A DNA stretch of 64,000 nt from Bradyrhizobium aeschynomenes (GTDB lineage: Bacteria; Pseudomonadota; Alphaproteobacteria; Rhizobiales; Xanthobacteraceae), in NCBI RefSeq assembly GCF_013178945.1, contig NZ_JABFDM010000001.1, forward strand, positions 620,001-684,000. Direction: 5' to 3'. Below are positions 50,508 through 60,191 of the stretch, piece after piece. Under the pieces are notes generated by a model. The model made no database searches. It saw only the letters and a list, made by a program, of their open reading frames with translations, and was not told the DNA's origin. The translations under genes were made by a program, and so were the position numbers. Numbering within the stretch: position 1 is the stretch's first letter; the number at the start of each line of letters is the position of its first letter.

Positions 50508-51386
50508 ATGAGCCTGAGATCCACTCTGGCATCAGCCGAGACGACGATCGCGCCCGGCGTCTATGACGCGCTGACCGCGAGCATCGCCGCCGAGGCCGGC
50601 TTCAAGGCGCTGTACCTGACCGGCGCCGGCATCGCCTATACGAAGCTCGGCCGTCCCGACATCGGCCTGGTGTCGATGATGGAGGTTGCCGACACCATCG
50701 CGATGATCCGCGACCGCGTTGATACTCCGCTCGTCGTCGACGGCGACACCGGCTTCGGCAATGCGCTGAATGTGCAGCGGACGATCCGGTTGTTCGAGCG
50801 CATGGGCGCCTCCGCGATCCAGCTCGAAGACCAGACCACGCCGAAGCGCTGCGGCCATCTGACCGACAAGACCGTGATCAGCACGGGCGAGATGGTCGGC
50901 AAGATCAAGGCCGCGCTCGACGCGCGCCAATCGTCCGAAACCTTGATCATCGCCCGCACCGACGCGCTGGCGATCGAGGGCATGGAGGCCGCGATCGCGC
51001 GCGCCGAGCGCTACGCCGAGGCAGGCGCCGACGTGCTGTTCGTCGAGGCGCCGAAGAGCAGCGAGCAGTTGTCGGCCATCGCCGGACGGCTGGCGTCGAA
51101 GCGGCCGCTGCTCGCCAACATGGTCGAAGGCGGCTCGACTCCGATCCATGCTGCGGCCGAACTCGGCGCACTCGGCTTCAAGCTCGTCATCTTCCCCGGC
51201 GGCATCGTGCGCGCGCTCGCGTTCTCGGCGCGAGCCTATTACACATCGTTGGCGCAGGCCGGCTCGACCAAGCCGTTTGCTGACCGCATGCTCGATTTCA
51301 CTGGCCTCAACGCGATGCTCGGCACGGCCGACATCCTGGCGAACGGCGCCCGTTACGCGGCTGACGATGAGGGGACGCGGGCATGA
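50508..51386 (+). CDS. Isocitrate lyase/PEP mutase-superfamily lyase
   Basis: A 292-residue TIM-barrel enzyme: GVYDALTASIAAEAGFKALY, metal-binding VVDGDTGFGNALNV, QLEDQTTPKRCGHLTDK with the catalytic Cys retained in KRCGH, and IIARTDALAIEGMEAAIARA. The intact Cys indicates lyase chemistry (as in 2-methylisocitrate lyase or 2,3-dimethylmalate lyase) rather than PEP mutase. It would cleave a 2-hydroxyacid into pyruvate (or glyoxylate) plus a second acid. The LeuCD-like hydratase in the same locus could make such a hydroxyacid. ATGA coupling to the hyuB-like gene. Confidence 0.85.
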   Translation: MSLRSTLASAETTIAPGVYDALTASIAAEAGFKALYLTGAGIAYTKLGRPDIGLVSMMEVADTIAMIRDRVDTPLVVDGDTGFGNALNVQRTIRLFERMGASAIQLEDQTTPKRCGHLTDKTVISTGEMVGKIKAALDARQSSETLIIARTDALAIEGMEAAIARAERYAEAGADVLFVEAPKSSEQLSAIAGRLASKRPLLANMVEGGSTPIHAAAELGALGFKLVIFPGGIVRALAFSARAYYTSLAQAGSTKPFADRMLDFTGLNAMLGTADILANGARYAADDEGTRA

Positions 51387-53116
51387 CGACGCTGGATCCG
51401 ATCACGCTCGCCGTGCTGAAGGGGCGGCTGGAGCAGATCGCCGATGAGATGGACGCGACGCTGTATCGCTCGGCCTTCAATCCGACCATCGCCGAGGCGC
51501 GCGACGCCTGCCATGGCATCTACCATGCGACCACGGGCGATACGCTGGTGCAGGGGCAGGGTGGTTTGCCGATCTTCGTCGGCGCGATGGCCTTCGCCGT
51601 GCGCGCCGTCATCGCCAAGGTCGAGAAGGACGGCGGCCTCGAAGAGGGCGACACCTTCATCTTCAACGATCCCTATGACGGCGGCACGCATCTGAACGAC
51701 TTTCGTCTGGTCCGTCCGGTGTTCCGCGACGGCCGTGTATTCTGCTGGATCGCCTCGGTCGGCCACTGGCTCGACATCGGCGGCAACGTCGCCGGCGGCT
51801 ACAATCCGAAGGCGGTCGAGAGTTTTCAGGAAGGCATGCGCATTCCGCCGGTCAAGCTGATCGCCGCGGGGCGAATGAACCACGACATCCTCGGCATCAT
51901 CGAGGCCAATTCGCGCGTGCCGATGTCGAACTGGGGCGACCTCAACGGCCAGCTCAATGCGCTCGATCTCGGCGAGCGCCGCCTGCGCGCACTGCTCGAC
52001 GATTACGGCGACACCACCGTGTCCGATGCGTTCGAGGCGTTCTCCGACCGCGCCGAGACCCTGATGCGCGCTGCGATCGCTTCGCTGCCCGACGGCGTCT
52101 ATTCGTTCGAGGACGTGCTCGACAATGACGGCATCGTCGACGAGCCGCTGACGGTGGCGCTCGACGTCACCATTGCCGGCGATACGCTCACGCTCGACTT
52201 CACGCGTTCGTCCGGCGCCTGCAAGGGCCCGATCAACATCTCGCGCTCGACCACGATCGCGGCCTGCTACGTCGCGCTCAAGCACGTCTTCACCGAGGTG
52301 CCCGCCAATGCCGGCTGTCTCCGGCCGATCAGCTTTGCGATCATCGACGGCTCGCTGCTGGCGGCCGGGCCGCCCAAGCCGGTCGCGGGTTATACCGAGA
52401 CCATCCTGCGCCTGATCGGCGTCGTGCTCGGCGCGCTCGCCAAGGCCGATCCGTCGCGCGCCACCGCCGCGCCGTTCGGCACCATCAACGCGCTGTCGAT
52501 CGCCGGCCATCGCAAGGACAACAGCCGCTTCGTGATGTTCTCGTTCTTCGGCGGCGGCCTCGGCGGCAATCCGGCGACCGACGGCCTCAACCACGCCAAC
52601 AATCCGATCTCGACCGCGACCATCCCGCCGGTGGAGATTCTCGAAGCGGCCTATCCCGTGATGTTCACGCAATGGGCGTTGCGCCCGGATTCCGCCGGCG
52701 CCGGCACGCATCGCGGCGGCGTCGGCGCGGTCTACGAGGTCGAACTGCTGGCCGACGCCGATGTCGCGCTGCTCGGCGAGCGCGGCAAGGCGGCGCCGTT
52801 CGGCGTGGCCGGCGGCGGCAGCGCGGCGCTCAACCGCTTCACGTGGCAGACTGCTGATGGCGAAGCGGGCCCGCCGATGGTCTCCAAGATCACCGATTTG
52901 CATCTCAAGGCCGGCAAGCGCGTCCGTCTCGAAACGCCAGGAGGCGGCGGCTGGGGGCCGCCGGAGGCGCGGCCGGTTGCGGCCGTCGCCCATGATGTCG
53001 CGCTCGGCTTCGTCTCACATGCGCAGGCGCGCGAGGTCTACAAGGTGGCCGTGGCAGCCGATGGCGCAGTCGATGATGCTGCGACGCGCGAGCTTCGCGC
53101 GGGAGGTGCGGCATGA
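51383..53116 (+). CDS. hyuB: Hydantoinase B/oxoprolinase-family subunit
   Basis: A 577-residue protein of the HyuB/acetone-carboxylase-like family. Blocks: LAVLKGRLEQIADEMDATLY, FIFNDPYDGGTHLNDFRLVR, HWLDIGGNVAGGYNPKAVES, LDFTRSSGACKGPINISRS, and RPDSAGAGTHRGGVGAVYEV. With HyuA it forms an ATP-dependent enzyme acting on cyclic amides (N-methylhydantoin, 5-oxoproline) or carboxylating ketones. Overlaps hyuA by four bases. Substrate cannot be fixed by sequence. Confidence 0.88.
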   Translation: MTTLDPITLAVLKGRLEQIADEMDATLYRSAFNPTIAEARDACHGIYHATTGDTLVQGQGGLPIFVGAMAFAVRAVIAKVEKDGGLEEGDTFIFNDPYDGGTHLNDFRLVRPVFRDGRVFCWIASVGHWLDIGGNVAGGYNPKAVESFQEGMRIPPVKLIAAGRMNHDILGIIEANSRVPMSNWGDLNGQLNALDLGERRLRALLDDYGDTTVSDAFEAFSDRAETLMRAAIASLPDGVYSFEDVLDNDGIVDEPLTVALDVTIAGDTLTLDFTRSSGACKGPINISRSTTIAACYVALKHVFTEVPANAGCLRPISFAIIDGSLLAAGPPKPVAGYTETILRLIGVVLGALAKADPSRATAAPFGTINALSIAGHRKDNSRFVMFSFFGGGLGGNPATDGLNHANNPISTATIPPVEILEAAYPVMFTQWALRPDSAGAGTHRGGVGAVYEVELLADADVALLGERGKAAPFGVAGGGSAALNRFTWQTADGEAGPPMVSKITDLHLKAGKRVRLETPGGGGWGPPEARPVAAVAHDVALGFVSHAQAREVYKVAVAADGAVDDAATRELRAGGAA

Positions 53117-55170
53117 GCAAGCTCGGCACCATCGTCGGCGTCGACGTCGGCGGCACCTTCACCGATCTCTTCTACTTCGACGAGGCGAAGCGCAGCTTCC
53201 GCACCAACAAGGTGCCGTCGAATCGCGGCGACGAGGCGGTCGGCTTCCTCGAGGGCCTGCAAGGCTTCGGCGCGGTCTCGCATCTCACCTCGATCGTGCA
53301 CGGCACGACCGTCGGCACCAATGCGCTGCTGGAGCGCAAGGGCGCGCGCATCGGCCTGATCACGACGCGTGGCTTCCGCGACGTCTTGGAGATGCGCCGC
53401 CGCGACCGCCGCAACACCTGGGGCCTGTGGGGCGATTTCATCCCCGTCGTCGAGCGCGACATGCGCGCCGAGGTCGACGAGCGCGTGCTGTCCGACGGCA
53501 CCATCCGCACCGCCCTCGATGTCGCGCAGGTCACGGCGACGGCGCGCGAGCTGTTGGCGAAAGGCGCGCAGGCGCTGGCGATCGTGTTCGTCAACGCCTT
53601 CGCCAATCCGGACAATGAGCGCCGCGCGCTCGAAGCCGTGCAGGCGATCTGGCCGAACGACAATGTCGCCTGCTCCAGCCAGATCCTGCCTGAGATCCGC
53701 GAGTTCGAGCGGACCTCAACGACTGCGCTCAATGCCTATCTGCAGCCGGTGGTCGGCTCGTATTTGCAGAAGCTGCAGAACGCGCTGGCGGGCGAAGCGT
53801 TCGACGGCCGCTTCCACATCGTGCAGTCCAATGGCGGCGTAATGTCGACCGATGCGGCGCGGCGCTTCCCGATCCGCACCGCATTGTCCGGTCCTGCGGC
53901 CGGCGTCATCGCTGCGGCGGAGATCGCCAAAGCCGCCGGCTTCCCCAACGTCATCACCGGCGATCTCGGCGGCACCTCGTTCGACGTGTCGCTGGTGGTC
54001 GACGGCGCGACATCGTTGGCGGCGCAGACCACGATCGACTTCGGCCTCGTCGTGCGCACGCCGATGATCGAGATCACGACGATCGGCGCCGGCGGCGGCT
54101 CGATCGCCCATGTCGATGCCGGCGGCCTGCTGCAGGTCGGCCCGGAGAGCGCCGGCTCGCGTCCAGGTCCCGTCTGCTATGGCGGCGGCAATGAGCGGCC
54201 GACGCTCACCGATGCGAACGTCGTGCTCGGCCGCATCAATGCCGACAGGCCGATCGGCGGCAAGCTCAAGGCGCTCGACGTCGAGGCGGCCAAGCGCGCC
54301 ATCGCCAGGCATGTCGGCGAGCCCCTGGGCCTCGGCACGATGGAAGCGGCAGAAGCGATCGTGCGTATCGCCGACAGCAAGATGGCCGGCGCCATCCGGC
54401 TGATGTCGATCGAGCGCGGCCATGATCCGGCGCGCTTCGCGGCGGTGCCGTTCGGCGGCGGCGGCGCGCTGCACGTCTCGGCGCTGATCAAGGATGTCGG
54501 CCTGAAGGCGGCGCTGGTGCCGCGCTATCCCGGCGTCACCTCGGCGCTGGGCTGTGTCATCGCGGATATCCGCCACGACCAGGTGCAGACGCTCAACATG
54601 TTCGTCGACGGCCTCGACATCGCGGCGCTGACGCGCTGGATGCAGTCCGAAGCCGAACACGCGCAGGGCGTGGTCAAGGACGCGCGGCTCGCGGTCGAGC
54701 GCATCGACACGTTGTTCGAGCTCGACATGCATTATGTCGGCCAGACCCACACCATCCGCGCCACCTTGCCGGCGGAGATCCGTGACGGCGCCATCGCGCT
54801 CACGGTCGAGGATGTGCGCAAGGCGTTCGAGACCGCGTACCAAAAGAGCTTCAGCCGGCTCTTGCCGGGCGTGCCGATCAAGATCGTGAACCTGCGCACG
54901 GCCGCCATCGGCGTGCGTCCGCGCTTCGACCTTGCGACGCTTGCGCCCGATGCCGGGGCCGATCTCGTCAAGGCCAGGCTCGGCAGCCGCGACGTCTGGT
55001 TCGACGGCAGATGGTGGACCACCGCCATCTACGCCCGGCTCGATCTGCCGGTCGGCAGCGATATCGCGGGGCCCGCGATCCTGGAGCAGCCGGACGCGAC
55101 GACGGTGATTGCGCCCGGCTTCAAGGCGCGGGTGGACCAGTTCGGCAACGTCATCGTGGAGCGGATATGA
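53113..55170 (+). CDS. hyuA: Hydantoinase A/oxoprolinase-family subunit
   Basis: A 685-residue ASKHA-fold ATPase subunit. IVGVDVGGTFTDLFYFDEAK (about 8-27), SIVHGTTVGTNALLERKGAR, VITGDLGGTSFDVSLVVDGA and GGGSIAHVDAGGLLQVGPES are the phosphate/acetate-kinase-like motifs of HyuA and acetone carboxylase subunits. Partner of HyuB. It is the centre of a tightly overlapped catabolic operon from the lyase (50508) to the flavoprotein (57158). Confidence 0.88.
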   Translation: MSKLGTIVGVDVGGTFTDLFYFDEAKRSFRTNKVPSNRGDEAVGFLEGLQGFGAVSHLTSIVHGTTVGTNALLERKGARIGLITTRGFRDVLEMRRRDRRNTWGLWGDFIPVVERDMRAEVDERVLSDGTIRTALDVAQVTATARELLAKGAQALAIVFVNAFANPDNERRALEAVQAIWPNDNVACSSQILPEIREFERTSTTALNAYLQPVVGSYLQKLQNALAGEAFDGRFHIVQSNGGVMSTDAARRFPIRTALSGPAAGVIAAAEIAKAAGFPNVITGDLGGTSFDVSLVVDGATSLAAQTTIDFGLVVRTPMIEITTIGAGGGSIAHVDAGGLLQVGPESAGSRPGPVCYGGGNERPTLTDANVVLGRINADRPIGGKLKALDVEAAKRAIARHVGEPLGLGTMEAAEAIVRIADSKMAGAIRLMSIERGHDPARFAAVPFGGGGALHVSALIKDVGLKAALVPRYPGVTSALGCVIADIRHDQVQTLNMFVDGLDIAALTRWMQSEAEHAQGVVKDARLAVERIDTLFELDMHYVGQTHTIRATLPAEIRDGAIALTVEDVRKAFETAYQKSFSRLLPGVPIKIVNLRTAAIGVRPRFDLATLAPDAGADLVKARLGSRDVWFDGRWWTTAIYARLDLPVGSDIAGPAILEQPDATTVIAPGFKARVDQFGNVIVERI

Positions 55171-55781
55171 GCGATCACAGCATTCCGGCGGCGCAAAGCG
55201 CGCTGCTGATCGTCGATCTGCAGAACGATTTCCTCGATCCGAAAGGCGCCTACGGCCGCGCCGGACAGACGGCGGACGCCATCGCCGCGCTGCCGCCACG
55301 GCTCAAGCCGTTCGCGGACCTGATGCGGAGCAAGGGCGGCTTCGTGATCTCGACGCAGTTCACGCTTGTACCGGGCAAGGGCGGCGAGCCGCTGATCTCG
55401 CCGCATTTGAAGCAGCTGCGGCCGTTCCTCGCCAAGGGCGACTTTCAGCCGGGCGCGTGGGGGCATCAGCTCGTCGACCTGCTGCAGCCCGCCGACGTCA
55501 CGATCGAGAAGATCGCGTACTCCGCGTTCTACATGACGCGGCTGGAATGGGTGCTGCGCAAATGCGGCATCGAGAAGCTGTATGTCGCCGGCATCGTCAC
55601 CAATGGCGGTGTGGCCTCCACGGTGCGCGATGCGCATATCCGCGATCTCGAGACGGTGGTTCTCGAAGACGGCTGCGCAGCCTTCACCGCGGAGACGCAT
55701 GCGACCGCGATCGCGGCGCTCAAGCCGGTGTGCCGCGTCACGTCGATCACGGAGGCGATCACGGAGCTGGCGGCGTCATGA
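55167..55781 (+). CDS. Isochorismatase-fold hydrolase without the nucleophilic cysteine
   Basis: A 204-residue protein of the cysteine-hydrolase superfamily: ALLIVDLQNDFLDPKGAYGR with the catalytic Asp, VTIEKIAYSAFYMTRLEWVL with the Lys region, and YVAGIVTNGGVASTVRDAHI. Amidases of this family (nicotinamidase, N-carbamoylsarcosine amidase) have Cys in TNVCV; here the site reads TNGGV, with Gly at the Cys position as in true isochorismatases (EntB). Hydrolysis of a vinyl ether or another non-amide bond is therefore more likely, or the cysteine has been lost. ATGA overlap with the previous and next genes. Confidence 0.82.
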   Translation: MSDHSIPAAQSALLIVDLQNDFLDPKGAYGRAGQTADAIAALPPRLKPFADLMRSKGGFVISTQFTLVPGKGGEPLISPHLKQLRPFLAKGDFQPGAWGHQLVDLLQPADVTIEKIAYSAFYMTRLEWVLRKCGIEKLYVAGIVTNGGVASTVRDAHIRDLETVVLEDGCAAFTAETHATAIAALKPVCRVTSITEAITELAAS

Positions 55782-57158
55782 GTTCGGTCGAGACCACCGA
55801 CCGCGCGCCGGAGTTCGTCGTCGACTGTCTGATCATCGGTGCTGGCGCGGCGGGGCTCGTTGCAGCGCTGTCGGCAACCGAGAACGGCGAGAGCGTCCTG
55901 GTGCTGGAGCGCGATGCGGTGCCGCAGGGCTCGACGGCGCTGTCAGCCGGGCTCATTCCAGCGGCCGGCACGCGCTGGCAGGAAGCGCTCGATATCGACG
56001 ACAGCCCCTCGCGCTTCGCCGCGGACATCATGCACAAGGCGCATGATGAGCCGGATGCCGCGCTGGTGAGGCTCGTGACGACCACGATCGGCCCGACGCT
56101 CGAATGGCTCGCGGACCGGCATCAGCTGCCGTTCTCGCTGGTCGACAATTTCACCTATCCCGGCCATTCGCGCTTTCGCATGCACGGCCTGCCGAGCCGC
56201 GCCGGGCGCGAGCTGATCGATCGGCTGCGCGCCGCGGCCGAGACCACCGGCATCGACATCCTCTGCGACGCGCATGCGACGACCTTGCTGGTCGATGATG
56301 AGCAGCGGATCATTGGCGTGCGCTTCACGAGGCCCGACGGCGCCGCCGACGAGATCGGGTGTCGCCGCCTGATCCTCGCCTGCAGCGGCTATGGCGGCAA
56401 TCCGGCGCTGGTCGCCCGGTACATTCCTGACATGGCGAGCGCGACCTATTTCGGCCACGTCGGCAACCAAGGCGATGCGCTTGTTTTGGGGCGAGCAGCT
56501 CGGCGCCGCGACGTGCCATCTCGGCGGCCATCAGGGCCACGGCTCCGTCGCGCATCCCGCCGGCATTCTCATCAGCTGGGCGACGATCGCCGAAGGCGGC
56601 TTCCAGGTGAATGTGCGGGGCGAGCGCTTCTCCAACGAGGCCTCGGGCTATTCCGAGCAGGCGGCCAACGTGCTCGCGCAGCCGGACGGCGTCGCCTGGA
56701 CCATTTTCGATACGCGCATCGCCGGCATTGCCGCGCAGTTCGAGGATTTTCGCAATGCCGTCGCGCACGGCGCGGTGCTCGAGGCCGACGATGTCGCGAG
56801 CCTTGCAGCAGCGATGCGCGTGCCGGCCGCTGTCCTTGCCGCGACATGCGCTGATGTGAACGAGGCCAAGGCACAGCAGCGCGCCGACCGCTTCGGCCGC
56901 AGCTTTGCCGGCGTGCCGCAACTCATGCCGCCCTATCGCGCGGTGAAAGTCACCGGCGCGCTGTTCCACACGCAAGGCGGCCTCGTCATCGACGATCGCG
57001 CGCGCGTCGTCCGCAAGGATGGAAGCGCAATCGATAATGTGTTCGCCGCCGGCGGCGCCGCCTGTGGCGTCTCTGGCGCCGATGCCTCGGGCTATCTGTC
57101 CGGCAACGGCCTGCTGACCGCCGTTGCGCTCGGCCGCGTCGCCGGCCTCGCGCGTTGA
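55778..57158 (+). pseudogene. FAD-binding oxidoreductase (fumarate reductase/ketosteroid dehydrogenase-like), frameshifted
   Basis: The first part (to about residue 237) has the flavoprotein start CLIIGAGAAGLVAALSATEN, VLERDAVPQGSTALSAGLIP, then HVGNQGDALV. A run of four T at 56484-56487, where three would keep the frame, shifts the rest: FWGEQLGAATCHLGGHQGHG onward continues in the +1-related frame through QGGLVIDDRARVV and FAAGGAACGVSGADASGYLS to the stop at 57158. Both halves are otherwise well conserved, so this is a single-base insertion that is either recent or a sequence error. If corrected, it encodes a ~459-residue flavoenzyme ending the operon. Confidence 0.82.
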
Positions 57159-57159
57159 G

Positions 57160-57927
57160 TTATCGTCGCGCGGCCTGCCAGCGCAGCAGCCGGCTTTCCG
57201 CCGCGTCCATCGCGAGCGCGGTGACGTAGCCGATCACGCCGAGCAGCATCACGCCGGCGAACAGGTCGGCGGAGCGGAACGAGCGCGCCGATAGCAGCAC
57301 CCATTGGCCGAGGCCGTCGAGTCCGGCGAGCATCTCGCAGACGACGGCGAGGATCAGAGCGACGGTCAGGCTCAGCCGCATGCCGGCGAGAATGTCGGGG
57401 GCCGCCGACGGCAGCGCGATCTTGAAGATGACAGCGAGCCGCGACATATGCAGCACTCGCGCGACCTCGTAGAGCCGCGGCTCGACCGCGGCGAAGCCGT
57501 GGATGGTCCCGAGCAGCATCGGCCATAGCGAGCCGAACGCGATCACGGCCAGCGCCATGCCCTGGCTCAGGCCGAGCGCGGCGATGGCGACCGGAATGAT
57601 GGCCGAGACCGGCAGCGGCCGCAGCAGCTCCAGGGTCGGCGCGACATAGGCGCGCATCGTCTTGGATGAGCCGATCATCGCACCGAGCGCGACGCCCACG
57701 ATCGAGGCGAGCAGCCAGCCATAGGCCATGTGCGTCAGGGTGCCCGCGAGCTTCGTCAGCAGATCGCCGGAAGTGAAGCCGCGCATCAGCGAGGCCCAGG
57801 CGCGATCGGGACCGGGCAGAAACACCGGCGATATCAGGCGCTGATCGGCCGCGAATTGCCACAGCGTGATCAATCCTGCGGCGACGGCGAAGCTGGCAAG
57901 GCGCCATCCGAGGACCGACCATTTCAT
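57160..57927 (-). CDS. ABC permease (TauC/SsuC type), second
   Basis: A 255-residue permease with about six spans and the ATPase-contact loop EPRLYEVARVLHMSRLAVIF (EAA-type). Start ATG 57927 overlaps the stop of the upstream permease gene (57924). The stop is two bases from that of the convergent flavoprotein gene, with no space for a terminator between the operons. It forms a heterodimeric channel with the permease at 57924-58685. Confidence 0.88.
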   Translation of the reverse strand: MKWSVLGWRLASFAVAAGLITLWQFAADQRLISPVFLPGPDRAWASLMRGFTSGDLLTKLAGTLTHMAYGWLLASIVGVALGAMIGSSKTMRAYVAPTLELLRPLPVSAIIPVAIAALGLSQGMALAVIAFGSLWPMLLGTIHGFAAVEPRLYEVARVLHMSRLAVIFKIALPSAAPDILAGMRLSLTVALILAVVCEMLAGLDGLGQWVLLSARSFRSADLFAGVMLLGVIGYVTALAMDAAESRLLRWQAARR

Positions 57928-58685
57928 GCGCCGTCTCCGATCAGGGCCGCACGGCCGAACAGCGTCGTCTGCGCGGCCATCAGAGCGGTGTTGAGCACGA
58001 AGCCGGTGACGCCGATCCACACCAGATAGGCCAGCATCAGGTCCGGCCGCAGCGCCTGCTGCGCGGTCATGATGCCGGCGCCGAGGCCGAGCGGGTTGAT
58101 CGCGATCTCCACCGTGACGGCGACGATCAGCGCGATGCCGGCGGCGAGCCGGAAGGCGAGAAAGATGCGGGGCAGGGCGGCGGGAATGACGATCTTCCTG
58201 ATGCGGTCGAGCTGCGTCAGCCGCAGCACGCGCGCCACCTCGATCAGCCGCGGCTCGATGCCGCCGACCGCGGAGCGTGTCATGATCAGCACCGGCCAGA
58301 CGCAGGCGAAGCTGACGATCGTGATCTCCATGCGGTAGCCGAAGCCGAGCGCGATCAGCGCGATCGGCAGCAGCGCCACCGACGGGATCGGCCTGACCGC
58401 CTCGATCGTGACCTCCATCAGCCGGTCGAGGATGTGCGAGAGGCCGAGCGCGAGGCCGAGCATGAGTCCGATGGCGCCGCCGAGCGCGAGCCCGGCAAAT
58501 GCCGAGGCCAGCGTGTCGCGCGTCGCCGTCAGCAGCGAGCCGTCGGTCAGCGCGCCCGCAAGCGCAAGCGCGACCGCGCTCGGCGGCGCCAGCGAATCGC
58601 TCTGCACCGCCGCAAGTCGCATCCAGGCCTCGAATGCGAGCAATGCTGCGAGCGGCAGCAGCAGCGGCTTGACGCGCTCCGGCAT
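57924..58685 (-). CDS. ABC permease (TauC/SsuC type), first
   Basis: A 253-residue permease from ATG 58685 (GTG 58691 is possible). Loop IEPRLIEVARVLRLTQLDRI contacts the ATPase. About six hydrophobic segments, for example LLLPLAALLAFEAW near the N-terminus. It follows the ATPase gene almost without gap. Confidence 0.88.
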   Translation of the reverse strand: MPERVKPLLLPLAALLAFEAWMRLAAVQSDSLAPPSAVALALAGALTDGSLLTATRDTLASAFAGLALGGAIGLMLGLALGLSHILDRLMEVTIEAVRPIPSVALLPIALIALGFGYRMEITIVSFACVWPVLIMTRSAVGGIEPRLIEVARVLRLTQLDRIRKIVIPAALPRIFLAFRLAAGIALIVAVTVEIAINPLGLGAGIMTAQQALRPDLMLAYLVWIGVTGFVLNTALMAAQTTLFGRAALIGDGA

Positions 58686-58687
58686 GC

Positions 58688-59491
58688 TCACTCGCTCGCC
58701 TTGATGAAGTCGAACAGCGCGCGGCGCAGCCGCAGGAATTCCGGCTGCTCGCGCGTCGCCAGCTGGTCGCGCGGCCGCGGCAGGTCGATGGTCAACTCCA
58801 GGCCGACGCGGCCGGGATGCGGCAGCAGGCCGACGACGCGGTCGCCGAGATAGATCGCTTCTTCCAGATCATGCGTGACGAACACGACGGTGGCGCCGGT
58901 CGAGGCGACCAGCGCCAGCATCTCGTCCTGCAGGCCCTGCCGCGTCATCGCGTCGAGCGCGCCGAACGGTTCGTCCATCAGCAGCACTTTTGGATCCTGG
59001 GCGAGGCAGCGCGCGATCTGCAGCCGCTGCTGCATGCCGCCGGACATCTCCGTCGGATATTTGGCGGCATGCCCGGCGAGCCCGACCTTGGCCAGCAGCT
59101 CGGCAGCGCGCGCCTCGCGCTGATGCGCGCGCATGCCGATGGTCTCGAGCGCCAGCGAGATGTTGCCGGCTGCGGTGCGCCATGGCAGCAGCGCCTTGCC
59201 GTAGTCCTGGAATACGACCGCGATCTCGCGGCGGGGCGCGCGCATCGGCTCGCCCTCGAAGCGCACGCTGCCGCCGGTTGGCTGATACAGCCCGGCCGCG
59301 AGCCGCAGCGCCGTGGTCTTGCCGCAGCCGGAGGCGCCGACCACACACAGGATCTCGCCGGCCGCGACCTCCAGGCTGATCGTGTCGATGATGGCCTTGC
59401 CGCCGAGGGTCAGCGCGACATTGTCGAACGCGATTTGCGCGCGCGCAGGCGAGGGAGACGATTGCACCAAAGCGAGGGCGGGCTCTGCCAT
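58688..59491 (-). CDS. ABC ATPase (TauB/SsuB type)
   Basis: A 267-residue ATPase: Walker [21 protein letters not shown]-loop [16 protein letters not shown], signature [16 protein letters not shown], Walker [16 protein letters not shown], switch [10 protein letters not shown]. Typical of sulfonate/nitrate/taurine and aromatic-acid importers. The gene follows the regulator with a two-base gap. Confidence 0.9.
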   Translation of the reverse strand: MAEPALALVQSSPSPARAQIAFDNVALTLGGKAIIDTISLEVAAGEILCVVGASGCGKTTALRLAAGLYQPTGGSVRFEGEPMRAPRREIAVVFQDYGKALLPWRTAAGNISLALETIGMRAHQREARAAELLAKVGLAGHAAKYPTEMSGGMQQRLQIARCLAQDPKVLLMDEPFGALDAMTRQGLQDEMLALVASTGATVVFVTHDLEEAIYLGDRVVGLLPHPGRVGLELTIDLPRPRDQLATREQPEFLRLRRALFDFIKASE

Positions 59492-59492
59492 C

Positions 59493-60191
59493 TCAGGCTC
59501 CCTTCGATTGCGGATAGACGATGTTGATCGTCGAGCGCAGATGCGACTCGAGCCGCGCCTGGGCGGCTGCGGCGTCGCGCGCGAGTACCAGCTCCGCCAG
59601 CGCCTCGTGCTCCCCGATGAAGCCGCTGCCGTCGTCGAAGCTGCGCATCATGACGCGGCGATAGCGATAGGCCTGGTCGTAGAGATCGGAATGCGCGGCG
59701 AGCAGGCGGCGTGATCCGCAGGCCTCCAGCAAGGCGGTATGGAACGCCTTGTGCAGCCGGTCGAACTCCGGCGCGCCCTCGCGAAACTCGTTCTGCATGC
59801 GCTGGATGTAACGACGCATCTGATGCAGCGCGGCGATGATGCGGGCCTCCCAGGCATCGCTGCCGTTCTGCATCGCGAGCCGCAGCGCCTCCTTCTCCAC
59901 CACGGTGCGCATCCGCGTGATGTCGACGAGATCGTCGCGACTGACCTCGGCGACACGAAAGCCGCGCTGGCCGATGCTGTTGATCAGGCCGCGCGACACC
60001 AGCCGCGACAGCCCCTCGCGCAGCGGCGTCGGCCCGATCTCGTAGCGCTTGGCGAGCTCGACGATGCCGAGCCGCGAGCCGGGGGCGAGCGTGCCCGCGA
60101 CGATGTCGCGCTCGATCAGCGCGGCGGCGCGCTCGCTCAGCGTGTCGCCGCTCGTCGTCTCGGTCTGCAGAATCGGGGTCGGTGCCGTCAT
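59493..60191 (-). CDS. GntR-family (FadR/FCD) transcriptional regulator
   Basis: A 232-residue regulator from ATG 60191. Winged helix: [43 protein letters not shown] ligand domain with metal-binding pattern: [43 protein letters not shown]. It is inserted between binding-protein and ATPase genes and overlaps the former by one base, so it is co-transcribed and probably autoregulated from the promoter region near 61175. Confidence 0.88.
   Translation of the reverse strand: MTAPTPILQTETTSGDTLSERAAALIERDIVAGTLAPGSRLGIVELAKRYEIGPTPLREGLSRLVSRGLINSIGQRGFRVAEVSRDDLVDITRMRTVVEKEALRLAMQNGSDAWEARIIAALHQMRRYIQRMQNEFREGAPEFDRLHKAFHTALLEACGSRRLLAAHSDLYDQAYRYRRVMMRSFDDGSGFIGEHEALAELVLARDAAAAQARLESHLRSTINIVYPQSKGA

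Noticed and set aside
51353..55299. Two minus-strand open frames of 527 and 546 codons opposite hyuAB
   Set aside because: hyuA and hyuB on the plus strand have clear motifs over their full length; the antisense frames are compositional artefacts.
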